A stretch of DNA of 64,000 nt from Pseudomonas sp. CROZ-RG-20F-R04-15. Its GTDB lineage: Bacteria > Pseudomonadota > Gammaproteobacteria > Pseudomonadales > Pseudomonadaceae. The notes under the pieces are model-generated. The model worked only from the letters and a program-made list of their open reading frames with translations, searched no databases and was not told where the DNA came from. The stretch lies in assembly GCF_022662375.1 (NCBI RefSeq), contig NZ_JAKNQL010000015.1, positions 1 to 64,000 of the forward strand, written 5' to 3'. A program made the translations under genes and the position numbers. Below are positions 57,308 through 64,000 of the stretch, in pieces; the stretch's first letter is position 1, and each line of letters starts with the position of its first letter.

Positions 57308-57934
57308 CTAGAGCAGGTTGTTGCGCTTGGCAAAATCAGCGAGGTACACCACCGACTTGACGTTGAGTTTTTCGATCAGCCGCGTCTTGTAGGTGCTGAC
57401 GGTTTTGTTGCTCAACAGCATGGCTTCGCCGATTTCCTTGTTGCTCAAACCCTTGGCCAGTTGCTGCAGGATGGTCAACTCACGATCAGACAGGCTCTGG
57501 ATCAGTTCCAGGTCGGTAGCCTCGGCGTCACTGCGGCGCACCGAGCTGCTGGCCAGATTGGGGAAGAAGGTGTAGCCGTCCATCACCACCTTGATGGCTT
57601 TGATCAACTCGTCGAGGTCGTTGGTTTTCGAAATGTATCCGGCCGCGCCTGCCTTCATGCAGCGCATGGAATAGAACTGCGCCGACTGCGACGTCAACAC
57701 GAGGATCTTGCAGGACAGGTTCAGCGCGCGGATACGCGAGATCACCTCCAGGCCGTCGAGCTTGGGCATGGCGATGTCCAGAATGATCAGGTCAGGGGCG
57801 TGCTCGCGGGCCTGTTGCACAGCATCGGCACCATTGTCCGCCTCGGCGACGACTTCGAAATGTTCCTGTTTCAACAGCATCTTGACCGCAGAGCGAATGA
57901 ACGGGTGATCGTCCACGATGATCGCTTTAAGCAT
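57308..57934 (-). CDS. NarL-type response regulator 2, RocA/BvgA-like
   Basis: The 208-residue protein has VDDHP, Asp53 (LIILDIAMPK) and a LuxR-type helix-turn-helix (LSDRELTILQQLAKGLSNKEIG). It is paralogous to regulator 1 and cotranscribed with kinase 2. AGGGG stands five bases before the ATG. Its upstream region has a TGTAGGAAAATTC box, suggesting autoregulation. Confidence 0.93.
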   Translation of the reverse strand: MLKAIIVDDHPFIRSAVKMLLKQEHFEVVAEADNGADAVQQAREHAPDLIILDIAMPKLDGLEVISRIRALNLSCKILVLTSQSAQFYSMRCMKAGAAGYISKTNDLDELIKAIKVVMDGYTFFPNLASSSVRRSDAEATDLELIQSLSDRELTILQQLAKGLSNKEIGEAMLLSNKTVSTYKTRLIEKLNVKSVVYLADFAKRNNLL

Positions 57935-58040
57935 AAAAACCCCTGTAAGACGTTGATCAACTACTTGGCAACGCCACAAACAACAATGGGACAGCAGTCC
58001 AGATGATCCACGTGCCGAACATACACGAGCACCATCGGAG

Positions 58041-58054
58041 TGTAGGAAAATTCT
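58041..58054 (-). promoter_or_regulatory. TGTAGGAAAATTCT box with an 11-bp phased repeat
   Basis: Stands 107 bases before the regulator 2 start. On the gene strand GAATTTTTCA and GAATTTTCCT occur 11 bases apart, one helical turn, then ACA. TATGTT follows TTCCTACA after 17 bases. Confidence 0.6.
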
Positions 58055-58084
58055 TGAAAAATTCCGCACAACGTCACGCAACGA

Positions 58085-59272
58085 TCAGCGCTCGCCCTCA
58101 GGCTTTTCCAGCCATTGCAGCAGGTCGTGGCCGTTCATGGGCCGAGCCAGGTAATAGCCCTGCCCTCTTTCGCATTCCAGTTCACGCAAATGCTCAAGCA
58201 CCTTCGGACTGCTGATGCCTTCGATCACCAGCTCCATTCCCAACGAGCGGGCCAGTACTCGCGTGCTGGCAACCATCGCCCGGTTGCGTTGACGATCGAG
58301 GTGCTGAACAAAGCGCCCATCGAGTTTTATCTGGGTGAACGGCAACTGGCACATCAGCTTCAACGAGGAAAACCCCACACCGAAGTCGTCGACCGCCAAT
58401 CCGCAGCCAAGCAGGCGCAAACGCAGCAGGTTCTCCTGAGTGCCGGGCGGACAATCGAGCAAACCGTTTTCCGCCAGCTCGAGCATCAGCACCGATCCGT
58501 TGAACCCGTGCCGCTCCAGCGCCCGCTTGATGTGTTCCACCAGTGCGCTGTGGGTCAGTTGCGAGGCATGCAGGTTGAACGCCAACTGCAAGGCCACGCC
58601 GCGATGACGCAAAATGCCCAGCAGGTTCAGACCCTGTTCGAGCAACTGTTTGAACATCTGGTCGGTCAAGTCATACGCCAGCACGGCGGAGAGAAAGTCG
58701 CAAGGCAGCAGCGTCCCGCGCGCGGGATGCTGCCAACGCACCAGCGCTTCCACGCCGATCACCGCACCGCTGTGCAATTGAAACTGCGGCTGGAACCACG
58801 CCCGAAACTCACCCAGCGCCAGCCCGCGGCGCACTTCATCTTCGTGGGGCAACTCTTTGCTCAGTGGCGCCAGCACCGGCGGGATTCGCCCGTGTTTATA
58901 GCGATACAACAAGCGGTTCAACGCACGCAGTTGTACCGGTCGGCTGAGCACCCCGAGCAATTGCAGACCGGCCAGCGAGGCCATTTGCCCCAAGGTGCGC
59001 GCCAGTTCCGGCGGGAGTTCGCTGCACAGCAACACGGCACGGACCATGCCGCTGTGGCTGGCCACCCGCAGGAACTCCAGGCAATCGAGGCCCCGGTCAG
59101 TGAGATCACAGATGACGATATCGACCCCGCCCTGCAGGTGCATCTGCACCATGGCCTGCTCGGCATCCGGCGCTATCAGCACGTCACGCACGCTCAACTG
59201 TTGCAACATCCTGACCAGCACGTTGCGGGCAAACTCATGATTTTCCAGCACCAGAATACGTGGAGAGGTCAT
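58085..59272 (-). CDS. Receiver-EAL phosphodiesterase 2, RocR-like, with degenerate receiver
   Basis: The 395-residue protein has the RocR layout. The receiver keeps Asp56 (ICDLTD) but has LENHE in place of the acidic pair and Arg111 (LSRPVQ) in place of the conserved Lys, so phosphorylation signalling is doubtful. The EAL domain has VEALVRW, LAFNLHASQL, LELAENG, DDFGVGFSSL, IKLDGRFV and VIEGIS; most catalytic residues are kept. It is the first gene of set 2, 150 bases upstream of regulator 2 and 115 bases after the fimbrial adhesin gene. Confidence 0.88.
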   Translation of the reverse strand: MTSPRILVLENHEFARNVLVRMLQQLSVRDVLIAPDAEQAMVQMHLQGGVDIVICDLTDRGLDCLEFLRVASHSGMVRAVLLCSELPPELARTLGQMASLAGLQLLGVLSRPVQLRALNRLLYRYKHGRIPPVLAPLSKELPHEDEVRRGLALGEFRAWFQPQFQLHSGAVIGVEALVRWQHPARGTLLPCDFLSAVLAYDLTDQMFKQLLEQGLNLLGILRHRGVALQLAFNLHASQLTHSALVEHIKRALERHGFNGSVLMLELAENGLLDCPPGTQENLLRLRLLGCGLAVDDFGVGFSSLKLMCQLPFTQIKLDGRFVQHLDRQRNRAMVASTRVLARSLGMELVIEGISSPKVLEHLRELECERGQGYYLARPMNGHDLLQWLEKPEGER

Positions 59273-59356
59273 CTTCCTTTAATCACTCAATTGACCCGGG
59301 AGACGGGATAGTGGCCTGCGCCAGCAGGGTTGAACGCAGGACTTATCCTGCGCCCA

Positions 59357-59370
59357 TGTAGGAAATTTCC
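59357..59370 (-). promoter_or_regulatory. TGTAGGAAATTTCC box
   Basis: Perfect copy of the motif, 85 bases before the EAL gene 2 start, in the gap after the fimbrial operon. Confidence 0.6.
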
Positions 59371-59387
59371 CAGAGGCTGCTGCGTCA

Positions 59388-60410
59388 TCAGTAGTAAACG
59401 ATCTGTACCACCATGATCGCTTCGAACGGTCCGACCTCGGGATCGCCCAGCGACACCACCGACGCACTGAATGGCACATCGATATGGCTGACGTCTGCCG
59501 GAAAGTTCGCCAAAGGGAACGGCTCGTTGACCTGCACCAGATTGTTGTGGGCATCACGCACCTGAATGCCGAACTGGCTGCCCGCCGTCGGCAGAATGTT
59601 GTAAAGCCCCTGCTGGTTGGCGGTGACAAACGTCGCACCGATGTTGATCGCACTGCTGCACTTCTTTTCCAGCGCAAGGCTGAAAGGCCGGATCGGATTG
59701 GGCGGCGAGAACCCGGTGGTGGTTTTCTGAATCACGCCAAAATCGACGATGCCCGGCTCCGGTGTCACCGTGACATCGACCGTGCACGCCGTGCCGACAA
59801 TGTTCTGCAGCCCCGACAGTTGAAAGCGAAAGTTGCCGAACGGGTTATTCGGCCCGCCATTCAAGCCATAGAGGCCGTCGAACTGAAAGACGTCATAGGT
59901 GTCTTGCGAGGGGCGTTGCAATGGCAACAACCCACGCTTGCGGATCACCACCTGAAAGGCAATGCTTGGCGTCACCCGCGAGCAGGCAAGCATGTCGGCG
60001 GCGCTGGTTGCGTCCGGGCAACCACGGGAAATGAAGCCGCTGTTCACGCCTTGGGTCGGGTTGGAACTCCAGTCACCGTCCCAGGCCGTCACGCCGCGAT
60101 AGACCAGGCCGAATTCGATTCCCCACGGCGTGGCGTTGAGACCGGCCGGGTTGCCGTAGAAATAGATCGGATCGTCCTCTCTAAAGTGGATATCGAAGAC
60201 TTTCCAGCAATCGGCCGGCACCACGTGAGTTTTCGAGCGCCAGATGATCGTGCCGTCCGGTACCGTGTCCGGCACCGACACCGGGCCGATGTATTCGCTC
60301 AGACTGCTGCTCCCGTCCAGCGCTTTACAGACCATCGCCGAAGCGAATTGGGAAACCATCATCAGCAGCGCCGCCACCGTCAGCCGGGTCAGCGCCGTGC
60401 GCAGCCTCAC
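59388..60410 (-). CDS. Fimbrial tip adhesin-like protein
   Basis: The 340-residue protein has a signal peptide (cleavage after FASA), an N-terminal lectin-like part with paired Cys (SMVCKALDGS, then ADCWKVFDI) and a C-terminal pilin domain (TACTVDVTVTPEPGIVDFGVI, ending VVQIVYY), the two-domain layout of tip adhesins. GTG start overlaps the chaperone stop by four bases. Receptor unknown. Confidence 0.82.
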   Translation of the reverse strand: MRLRTALTRLTVAALLMMVSQFASAMVCKALDGSSSLSEYIGPVSVPDTVPDGTIIWRSKTHVVPADCWKVFDIHFREDDPIYFYGNPAGLNATPWGIEFGLVYRGVTAWDGDWSSNPTQGVNSGFISRGCPDATSAADMLACSRVTPSIAFQVVIRKRGLLPLQRPSQDTYDVFQFDGLYGLNGGPNNPFGNFRFQLSGLQNIVGTACTVDVTVTPEPGIVDFGVIQKTTTGFSPPNPIRPFSLALEKKCSSAINIGATFVTANQQGLYNILPTAGSQFGIQVRDAHNNLVQVNEPFPLANFPADVSHIDVPFSASVVSLGDPEVGPFEAIMVVQIVYY

Positions 60411-61141
60411 GGTTTCACACCCTTGCAGACGTTCGCCACGCAGCTGAACAGCGTGTCGGACTGGCCACCGAAGTCATTCATGTTCGACACCCGCAAGGTG
60501 TTGAACGAAGTGTTGCTGAGGGCAAACCGCGCGTTGCCGCGTGGCGCGATCATCACCGTATCGATCGGCATTCTGGTTTTTTCCGGACCGGCCAGCAGGC
60601 CGACCACAGTGATGTGAAACGGCGTCGGGTTATCGACAATCAGCTGCTTTGCCGCCGGATCGATTTTCAGATTCAGGCCCAGCGCGAGGTCTTCGCCGCG
60701 TTCGCGTTTCACCGCCGCCGGGCGGTAGAACAACTTGATCTTCGACTGCAAGGCAATCTGCATCGAGTTGACCGCCTGGCTCTTCGGTGGAATCTCGCGA
60801 ATGTTCAGATAGAACACCGACTCGCGATCCGCAGGCAGCGCCAGTTCAGGCAGTTTGACGATACGCAACACGCTGCTTTCGTTTGGTTCGATACGCTGCA
60901 GCGGAGGCAAGACCATGAACGGCGACGTGACTTTCTGACCGCTCTCGTTCTCGATCCACGACTGCACAATGAACGGTAATTGCGGGTTCTTGTTGCTGAC
61001 CGTGACACTGACCGACGGCGCACTTTCTTCGAACACCAGACGCGTGCGATCAGGCACCACGGCGGCGCTGGCCAGCAGCGGCAGACAAAGGCCGACGGCC
61101 AGCCACAGACGATGAGCGGTTAACACAGTAAAACGAGACAT
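60407..61141 (-). CDS. Periplasmic fimbrial chaperone
   Basis: The 244-residue PapD-type chaperone completes pilin folds by donor-strand complementation. It has a signal peptide (LASA), two Ig-like domains (FEESAPSVSVTVSNKNPQLPF and FYLNIREIPPK, the classic motif) and a C-terminal half with NPTPFHITV. GGAG stands five bases before the ATG. It lies between usher and adhesin genes, order as in Pap-type operons. Confidence 0.93.
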   Translation of the reverse strand: MSRFTVLTAHRLWLAVGLCLPLLASAAVVPDRTRLVFEESAPSVSVTVSNKNPQLPFIVQSWIENESGQKVTSPFMVLPPLQRIEPNESSVLRIVKLPELALPADRESVFYLNIREIPPKSQAVNSMQIALQSKIKLFYRPAAVKRERGEDLALGLNLKIDPAAKQLIVDNPTPFHITVVGLLAGPEKTRMPIDTVMIAPRGNARFALSNTSFNTLRVSNMNDFGGQSDTLFSCVANVCKGVKP

Positions 61142-61170
61142 GCTGACTCCGGATTGATTGGAAGACGCGG

Positions 61171-63615
61171 TTACAGACACTGAGCAGGCTTGGCGACATT
61201 GGTCACCACGTCTTCCTCAGGGAGTTTGGCCAGACTGCATTGGCCGGCGTCATCCCAACGCGCTACCAGCTCAGCCCCTGCCTTGATGCCCAACAGATAA
61301 GTGACGCCCGCCTCGCCGACGATGCCCACTTCCTTGTTGGTGTTCTTGTCTTGCACCGATGCGCCGAAAGGCACCGGTTTACCGTCGGTGCGCGTCAACA
61401 CGACAAACGCGTTATGGCCCTGACCGGTGGAAAAATTCACGTAGCCGATAGCGCCCTCGGTCAGCGCCAGACGCTGGATCGGGTTGGAGACTTCGGTGTT
61501 GAGCGGCAGCTTCTCGACATTGACCCGCGCCTCGTAAGCCTGAAACGACGGCAAGCCATCCATCACCGCATAGCCGTCGCGGTTGGTGCGGGTCTGGCCG
61601 GTGAAGGCCACGTCCGGCACGCCGTCGGTGGACACCAGCAAGCGGGTATCGCCGTTGGTGCCGTTGCCATGCGCCGAGACGCCGTAACGGGTGGCGACCA
61701 GCGAGCTGTCGAGTTCGCCGGTCAGCGAGCGGTAGGTGCTGCCATCGGTGGAGGCCGAGGCATTGGCGCGGTAACTCGACGCACGTTTGCCGACATAGGC
61801 GTTGACGTAGCGGTTGTCGCCGACGCCGCCATACACCTGATAATTCACGCCTTCGCCGTCGTCATGGCTGTAACCGACACTGGCTGAGGAATTGCCGGAC
61901 CCCGAACGTTGCAGGTTGCTCGACAGCATCGAGTTGCCGCCCAGTGGCACTGTCACGCCGAGATAGATCTGCGAGTCGTTCTGCCGACTGTTCCGGGTCT
62001 GGTAGGCCGAGACGTTGAGGTTGATGTTCTTGACGTTGCCGAGGGAAAAACTGCGCGCCACGGTCAACCCGAAACGATCGGCGGCGGGCGCATCCCAATA
62101 GGTCGAGTGGTCGTACGAGAAGCTCGTCGACAACCAGGAAAAATGCTTGGCCACGGTCACCGAATAACGCTGTTTGCCCGAGTTCAGCGCATAGGAATCG
62201 GCATCGCCGACAAACTGCGAAAAGTTGGTGAAGGTCTTGTCGGAAAAGCGATAGCCCAAAAAGCGCAGATCGGTGCCGATGGCATCAAAACGTTTCGAAT
62301 AGTTGATCCGGTAAGAGTTGCCGACCACGGTTTCACCGCTCCAGCGCAGTTTGGCCCGGGAGGTGGTGACGTCCCCCGACACCGCGCCGAAGACGCCGAG
62401 ATCCTTACCGATACCGATCGCGTTGGACTGGTAACCCGCAGCGCCGAGCAGGCCGCCGTACACCGTCCAGTCTTTCGCCAGACCGTAGGCCGCCTCCGTC
62501 GCCACGAATTCGGGCTCAGTGCCGCCGTTGCCAGTCAGGCGCGGCTGACCGGCGGACACCTTGTAGCGCAACTCACCTTCCCGGGACAGGAACGGCACGG
62601 CGGCGGTGGCCACGGTGAACGTCTGCTCGGTGCCGTCCTCTTCGCGCACGGTCACGTCCAGGGTGCCTTGCACGCTGCTGTTGAGATCCTGAATGCTGAA
62701 TGCGCCCGGCGTTACCGTGGTCGAGTACAACACGCGGCCCTGTTGGGACACGGTGACGGTCGCGTTGGTGCGTGCCACGCCACTGATCAACGGCGCATAC
62801 CCGCGCAGGTTCGGCGGCAACATGCGGTCATCGCTGCTCAGGGTCGCACCGCGCAAAGCGAAGGTGTCGAACACGTCGGAGTTCAGATAATCCTCGCCCA
62901 CCGACAGCTTCGAACGAATCGATGGCAACGCCCGATAGGCATACAAACGGTTCAACTGGAACGCTTCGCCGTGGGGATCATGGCTCTGGCTACCGGATTC
63001 CTGGCGCGCCTGATAATCGGCGCGAATGCGCCAGGCATCGAGATTGATCCCGGCCGTGCCGTAGCTCTGTAATGAACGCGAATCGCCGGACGGCGTATTG
63101 GTTTCGTGGCTATTGGCGATCACTCGGTAATCGAGCAGTGCGCCGTTGAGCCCGTCGCTCCAGGCGGCAGGCGGAATGTAGTTGGGGTCGTCGTATTCGA
63201 AGGTGGCTTGCGGCAGGCTGATCGACAGCCGTCCCAGATTTTTCATGTACTTGATCGAAGCATTTTCAATGCCGCGCAGATCCACGCATTGACCGTCAGC
63301 CAGACGCGGCAGGTTTTCCAGCAAAGCAGGCTTGAGACCAAAAGTCGCCACCAGGTCTGCGGGCAGACAGGCGTAACTTTCATCCGGTTTGTCACCGGCC
63401 TTGAACTCGATCGAGCGCGAGCCGAAGTAACGCTGGTTAACGGTAATGTCCAGCAAGTAACGGCCAGGCACGGTGTATTGGGCATGGGCAAACTGTCCGA
63501 GACTGATATCGTCGCTCTTATCGATATTCAGGAACTCCGAATTGAACTCCACGGCGTTTGAATAACGCGCACAGGAGATCAACACGCAAGACACGAAAAG
63601 TTTTCGGCCGTACAC
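61171..63615 (-). CDS. Fimbrial outer-membrane usher
   Basis: The 814-residue protein forms the assembly pore. It has a signal peptide, an N-terminal domain (VEFNSEFLN), the beta-barrel with plug domain (GYAPLISGVARTNATVTVSQ) and C-terminal domains with paired Cys near the end (DDAGQCSLAKL and PAQCL). Start is GTG at 63615 with AAAGG upstream. A terminator-like hairpin separates it from the major subunit gene, so usher levels are likely below subunit levels. Confidence 0.93.
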   Translation of the reverse strand: MYGRKLFVSCVLISCARYSNAVEFNSEFLNIDKSDDISLGQFAHAQYTVPGRYLLDITVNQRYFGSRSIEFKAGDKPDESYACLPADLVATFGLKPALLENLPRLADGQCVDLRGIENASIKYMKNLGRLSISLPQATFEYDDPNYIPPAAWSDGLNGALLDYRVIANSHETNTPSGDSRSLQSYGTAGINLDAWRIRADYQARQESGSQSHDPHGEAFQLNRLYAYRALPSIRSKLSVGEDYLNSDVFDTFALRGATLSSDDRMLPPNLRGYAPLISGVARTNATVTVSQQGRVLYSTTVTPGAFSIQDLNSSVQGTLDVTVREEDGTEQTFTVATAAVPFLSREGELRYKVSAGQPRLTGNGGTEPEFVATEAAYGLAKDWTVYGGLLGAAGYQSNAIGIGKDLGVFGAVSGDVTTSRAKLRWSGETVVGNSYRINYSKRFDAIGTDLRFLGYRFSDKTFTNFSQFVGDADSYALNSGKQRYSVTVAKHFSWLSTSFSYDHSTYWDAPAADRFGLTVARSFSLGNVKNINLNVSAYQTRNSRQNDSQIYLGVTVPLGGNSMLSSNLQRSGSGNSSASVGYSHDDGEGVNYQVYGGVGDNRYVNAYVGKRASSYRANASASTDGSTYRSLTGELDSSLVATRYGVSAHGNGTNGDTRLLVSTDGVPDVAFTGQTRTNRDGYAVMDGLPSFQAYEARVNVEKLPLNTEVSNPIQRLALTEGAIGYVNFSTGQGHNAFVVLTRTDGKPVPFGASVQDKNTNKEVGIVGEAGVTYLLGIKAGAELVARWDDAGQCSLAKLPEEDVVTNVAKPAQCL

Positions 63616-63649
63616 GGTAAATAGCCTTTATCAGAACTTTGACGGAAAA

Positions 63650-63677
63650 GAAAAAAGGGGTTTTCACCCCTTTTTCT
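63650..63677 (-). terminator. Attenuating terminator between fimbrial subunit and usher
   Basis: On the minus strand AAAAAGGGG and CCCCTTTTT pair around TGAAAA, ending in T. It would let most transcripts stop after the subunit gene. Confidence 0.65.
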
Positions 63678-63699
63678 TACAACGTGCGATACCGCGGTA

Positions 63700-64000
63700 T
63701 CAGTTGTAGGCCACGGTGAAGTTGGCAACGCTGTCTGCTTCACCGGTGGTGACGGTCGCAGCGGTGGCTTCGTACATGGCAGCGAAGGTCACGGTGTTGT
63801 TGCCGTTCTGCAGCACAACCGGAGCGACCTGCTCGGTGCCGTTGTCGAGCATTTCGCCAGCGCTGGCCTGCAGACGGATGCCGACGTTCTGCGCCAGACC
63901 GGTGGTGGCGAACAGGCCTGGAACCGCTGGATCCTGCACACCGCTGAAGGTGAAGCGCGCGTTCTTCTGGGTGGTGGTGTCGCAGTCGGTCAGGATGATG
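63700..64000 (-). CDS. Major fimbrial subunit, C-terminal part (runs off the window)
   Basis: The frame is open from 63999 to the stop at 63700, at least 99 residues. It includes IILTDCDTTTQKNARFTFSG (the conserved second Cys region), GIRLQASAGEML and the C terminus ATVTTGEADSVANFTVAYN, ending in the penultimate-Tyr pattern of chaperone-usher pilins. The start lies outside. It is first of the operon subunit-usher-chaperone-adhesin. Confidence 0.9.
   Translation of the reverse strand, partial: IILTDCDTTTQKNARFTFSGVQDPAVPGLFATTGLAQNVGIRLQASAGEMLDNGTEQVAPVVLQNGNNTVTFAAMYEATAATVTTGEADSVANFTVAYN

Overview
The window reads as chromosome of a Pseudomonas of the fluorescens group. The evidence is the block order fimV, asd-like paralogue, asd, leuB, methyltransferase, leuD, leuC and LysR, the block tRNA-Glu/Ala array, gltX, EmrAB-type pump, uvrB and aromatic aminotransferase, and the many REP palindromes (GTGGGAGCGAGCCTGCTCGCGAA) typical of these genomes. 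No phage, insertion sequence, CRISPR array or rRNA gene is visible. Gene identities are from reading the proteins; no database search was run.

Layout. 1-9.5 kb (minus strand): FimV, a cysteine-less Asd paralogue, Asd and the leucine genes. 9.6-15.7 kb (plus): a LysR regulator, a five-PAS GGDEF/EAL protein and the Hsp70 HscC. 15.7-19.1 kb (minus): a J-domain/DUF805 protein and a DUF1266 protein, the likely HscC partners. 19.2-22.9 kb: IbpA with a sigma-32-like promoter and ROSE-like leader, DusC, a thioesterase, an alpha/beta hydrolase and a TetR regulator. 23-32.7 kb: four tRNA genes in a duplicated Glu-Ala array, gltX, emrAB-like pump, uvrB, aromatic aminotransferase, two small proteins and tRNA-Asn. 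32.8-43.7 kb: accessory metabolism (NCS2 permease, BrnTA toxin-antitoxin, arylamine N-acetyltransferase, ExoIII, a GNAT enzyme, an MscS channel with a cyclic-nucleotide domain, two YcaC-like hydrolases, pirin, LysR, DkgB-like reductase).

43.7-64 kb, entirely on the minus strand, is the most interesting part. It holds two Roc/Bvg-like signalling sets. Each has a hybrid sensor kinase with two periplasmic solute-binding domains, a NarL-type regulator of 208 residues and a receiver-EAL phosphodiesterase. Set 1 also has two stand-alone receiver-like proteins in which the phosphoacceptor Asp is Asn. Between and beside the sets lie surface genes: an AIDA-like autotransporter, two outer-membrane lipoproteins (DUF4398 and OmpA type) and a chaperone-usher fimbrial operon whose major subunit runs off the window end. 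A short motif, TGTAGGAAATTTCC and close variants, recurs 65-107 bases upstream of six start codons in this locus, with a weaker version before a seventh. It resembles the TTTCCTA heptamer bound by BvgA/EvgA-type regulators and is proposed here as the operator that ties the signalling and surface genes into one local regulon.
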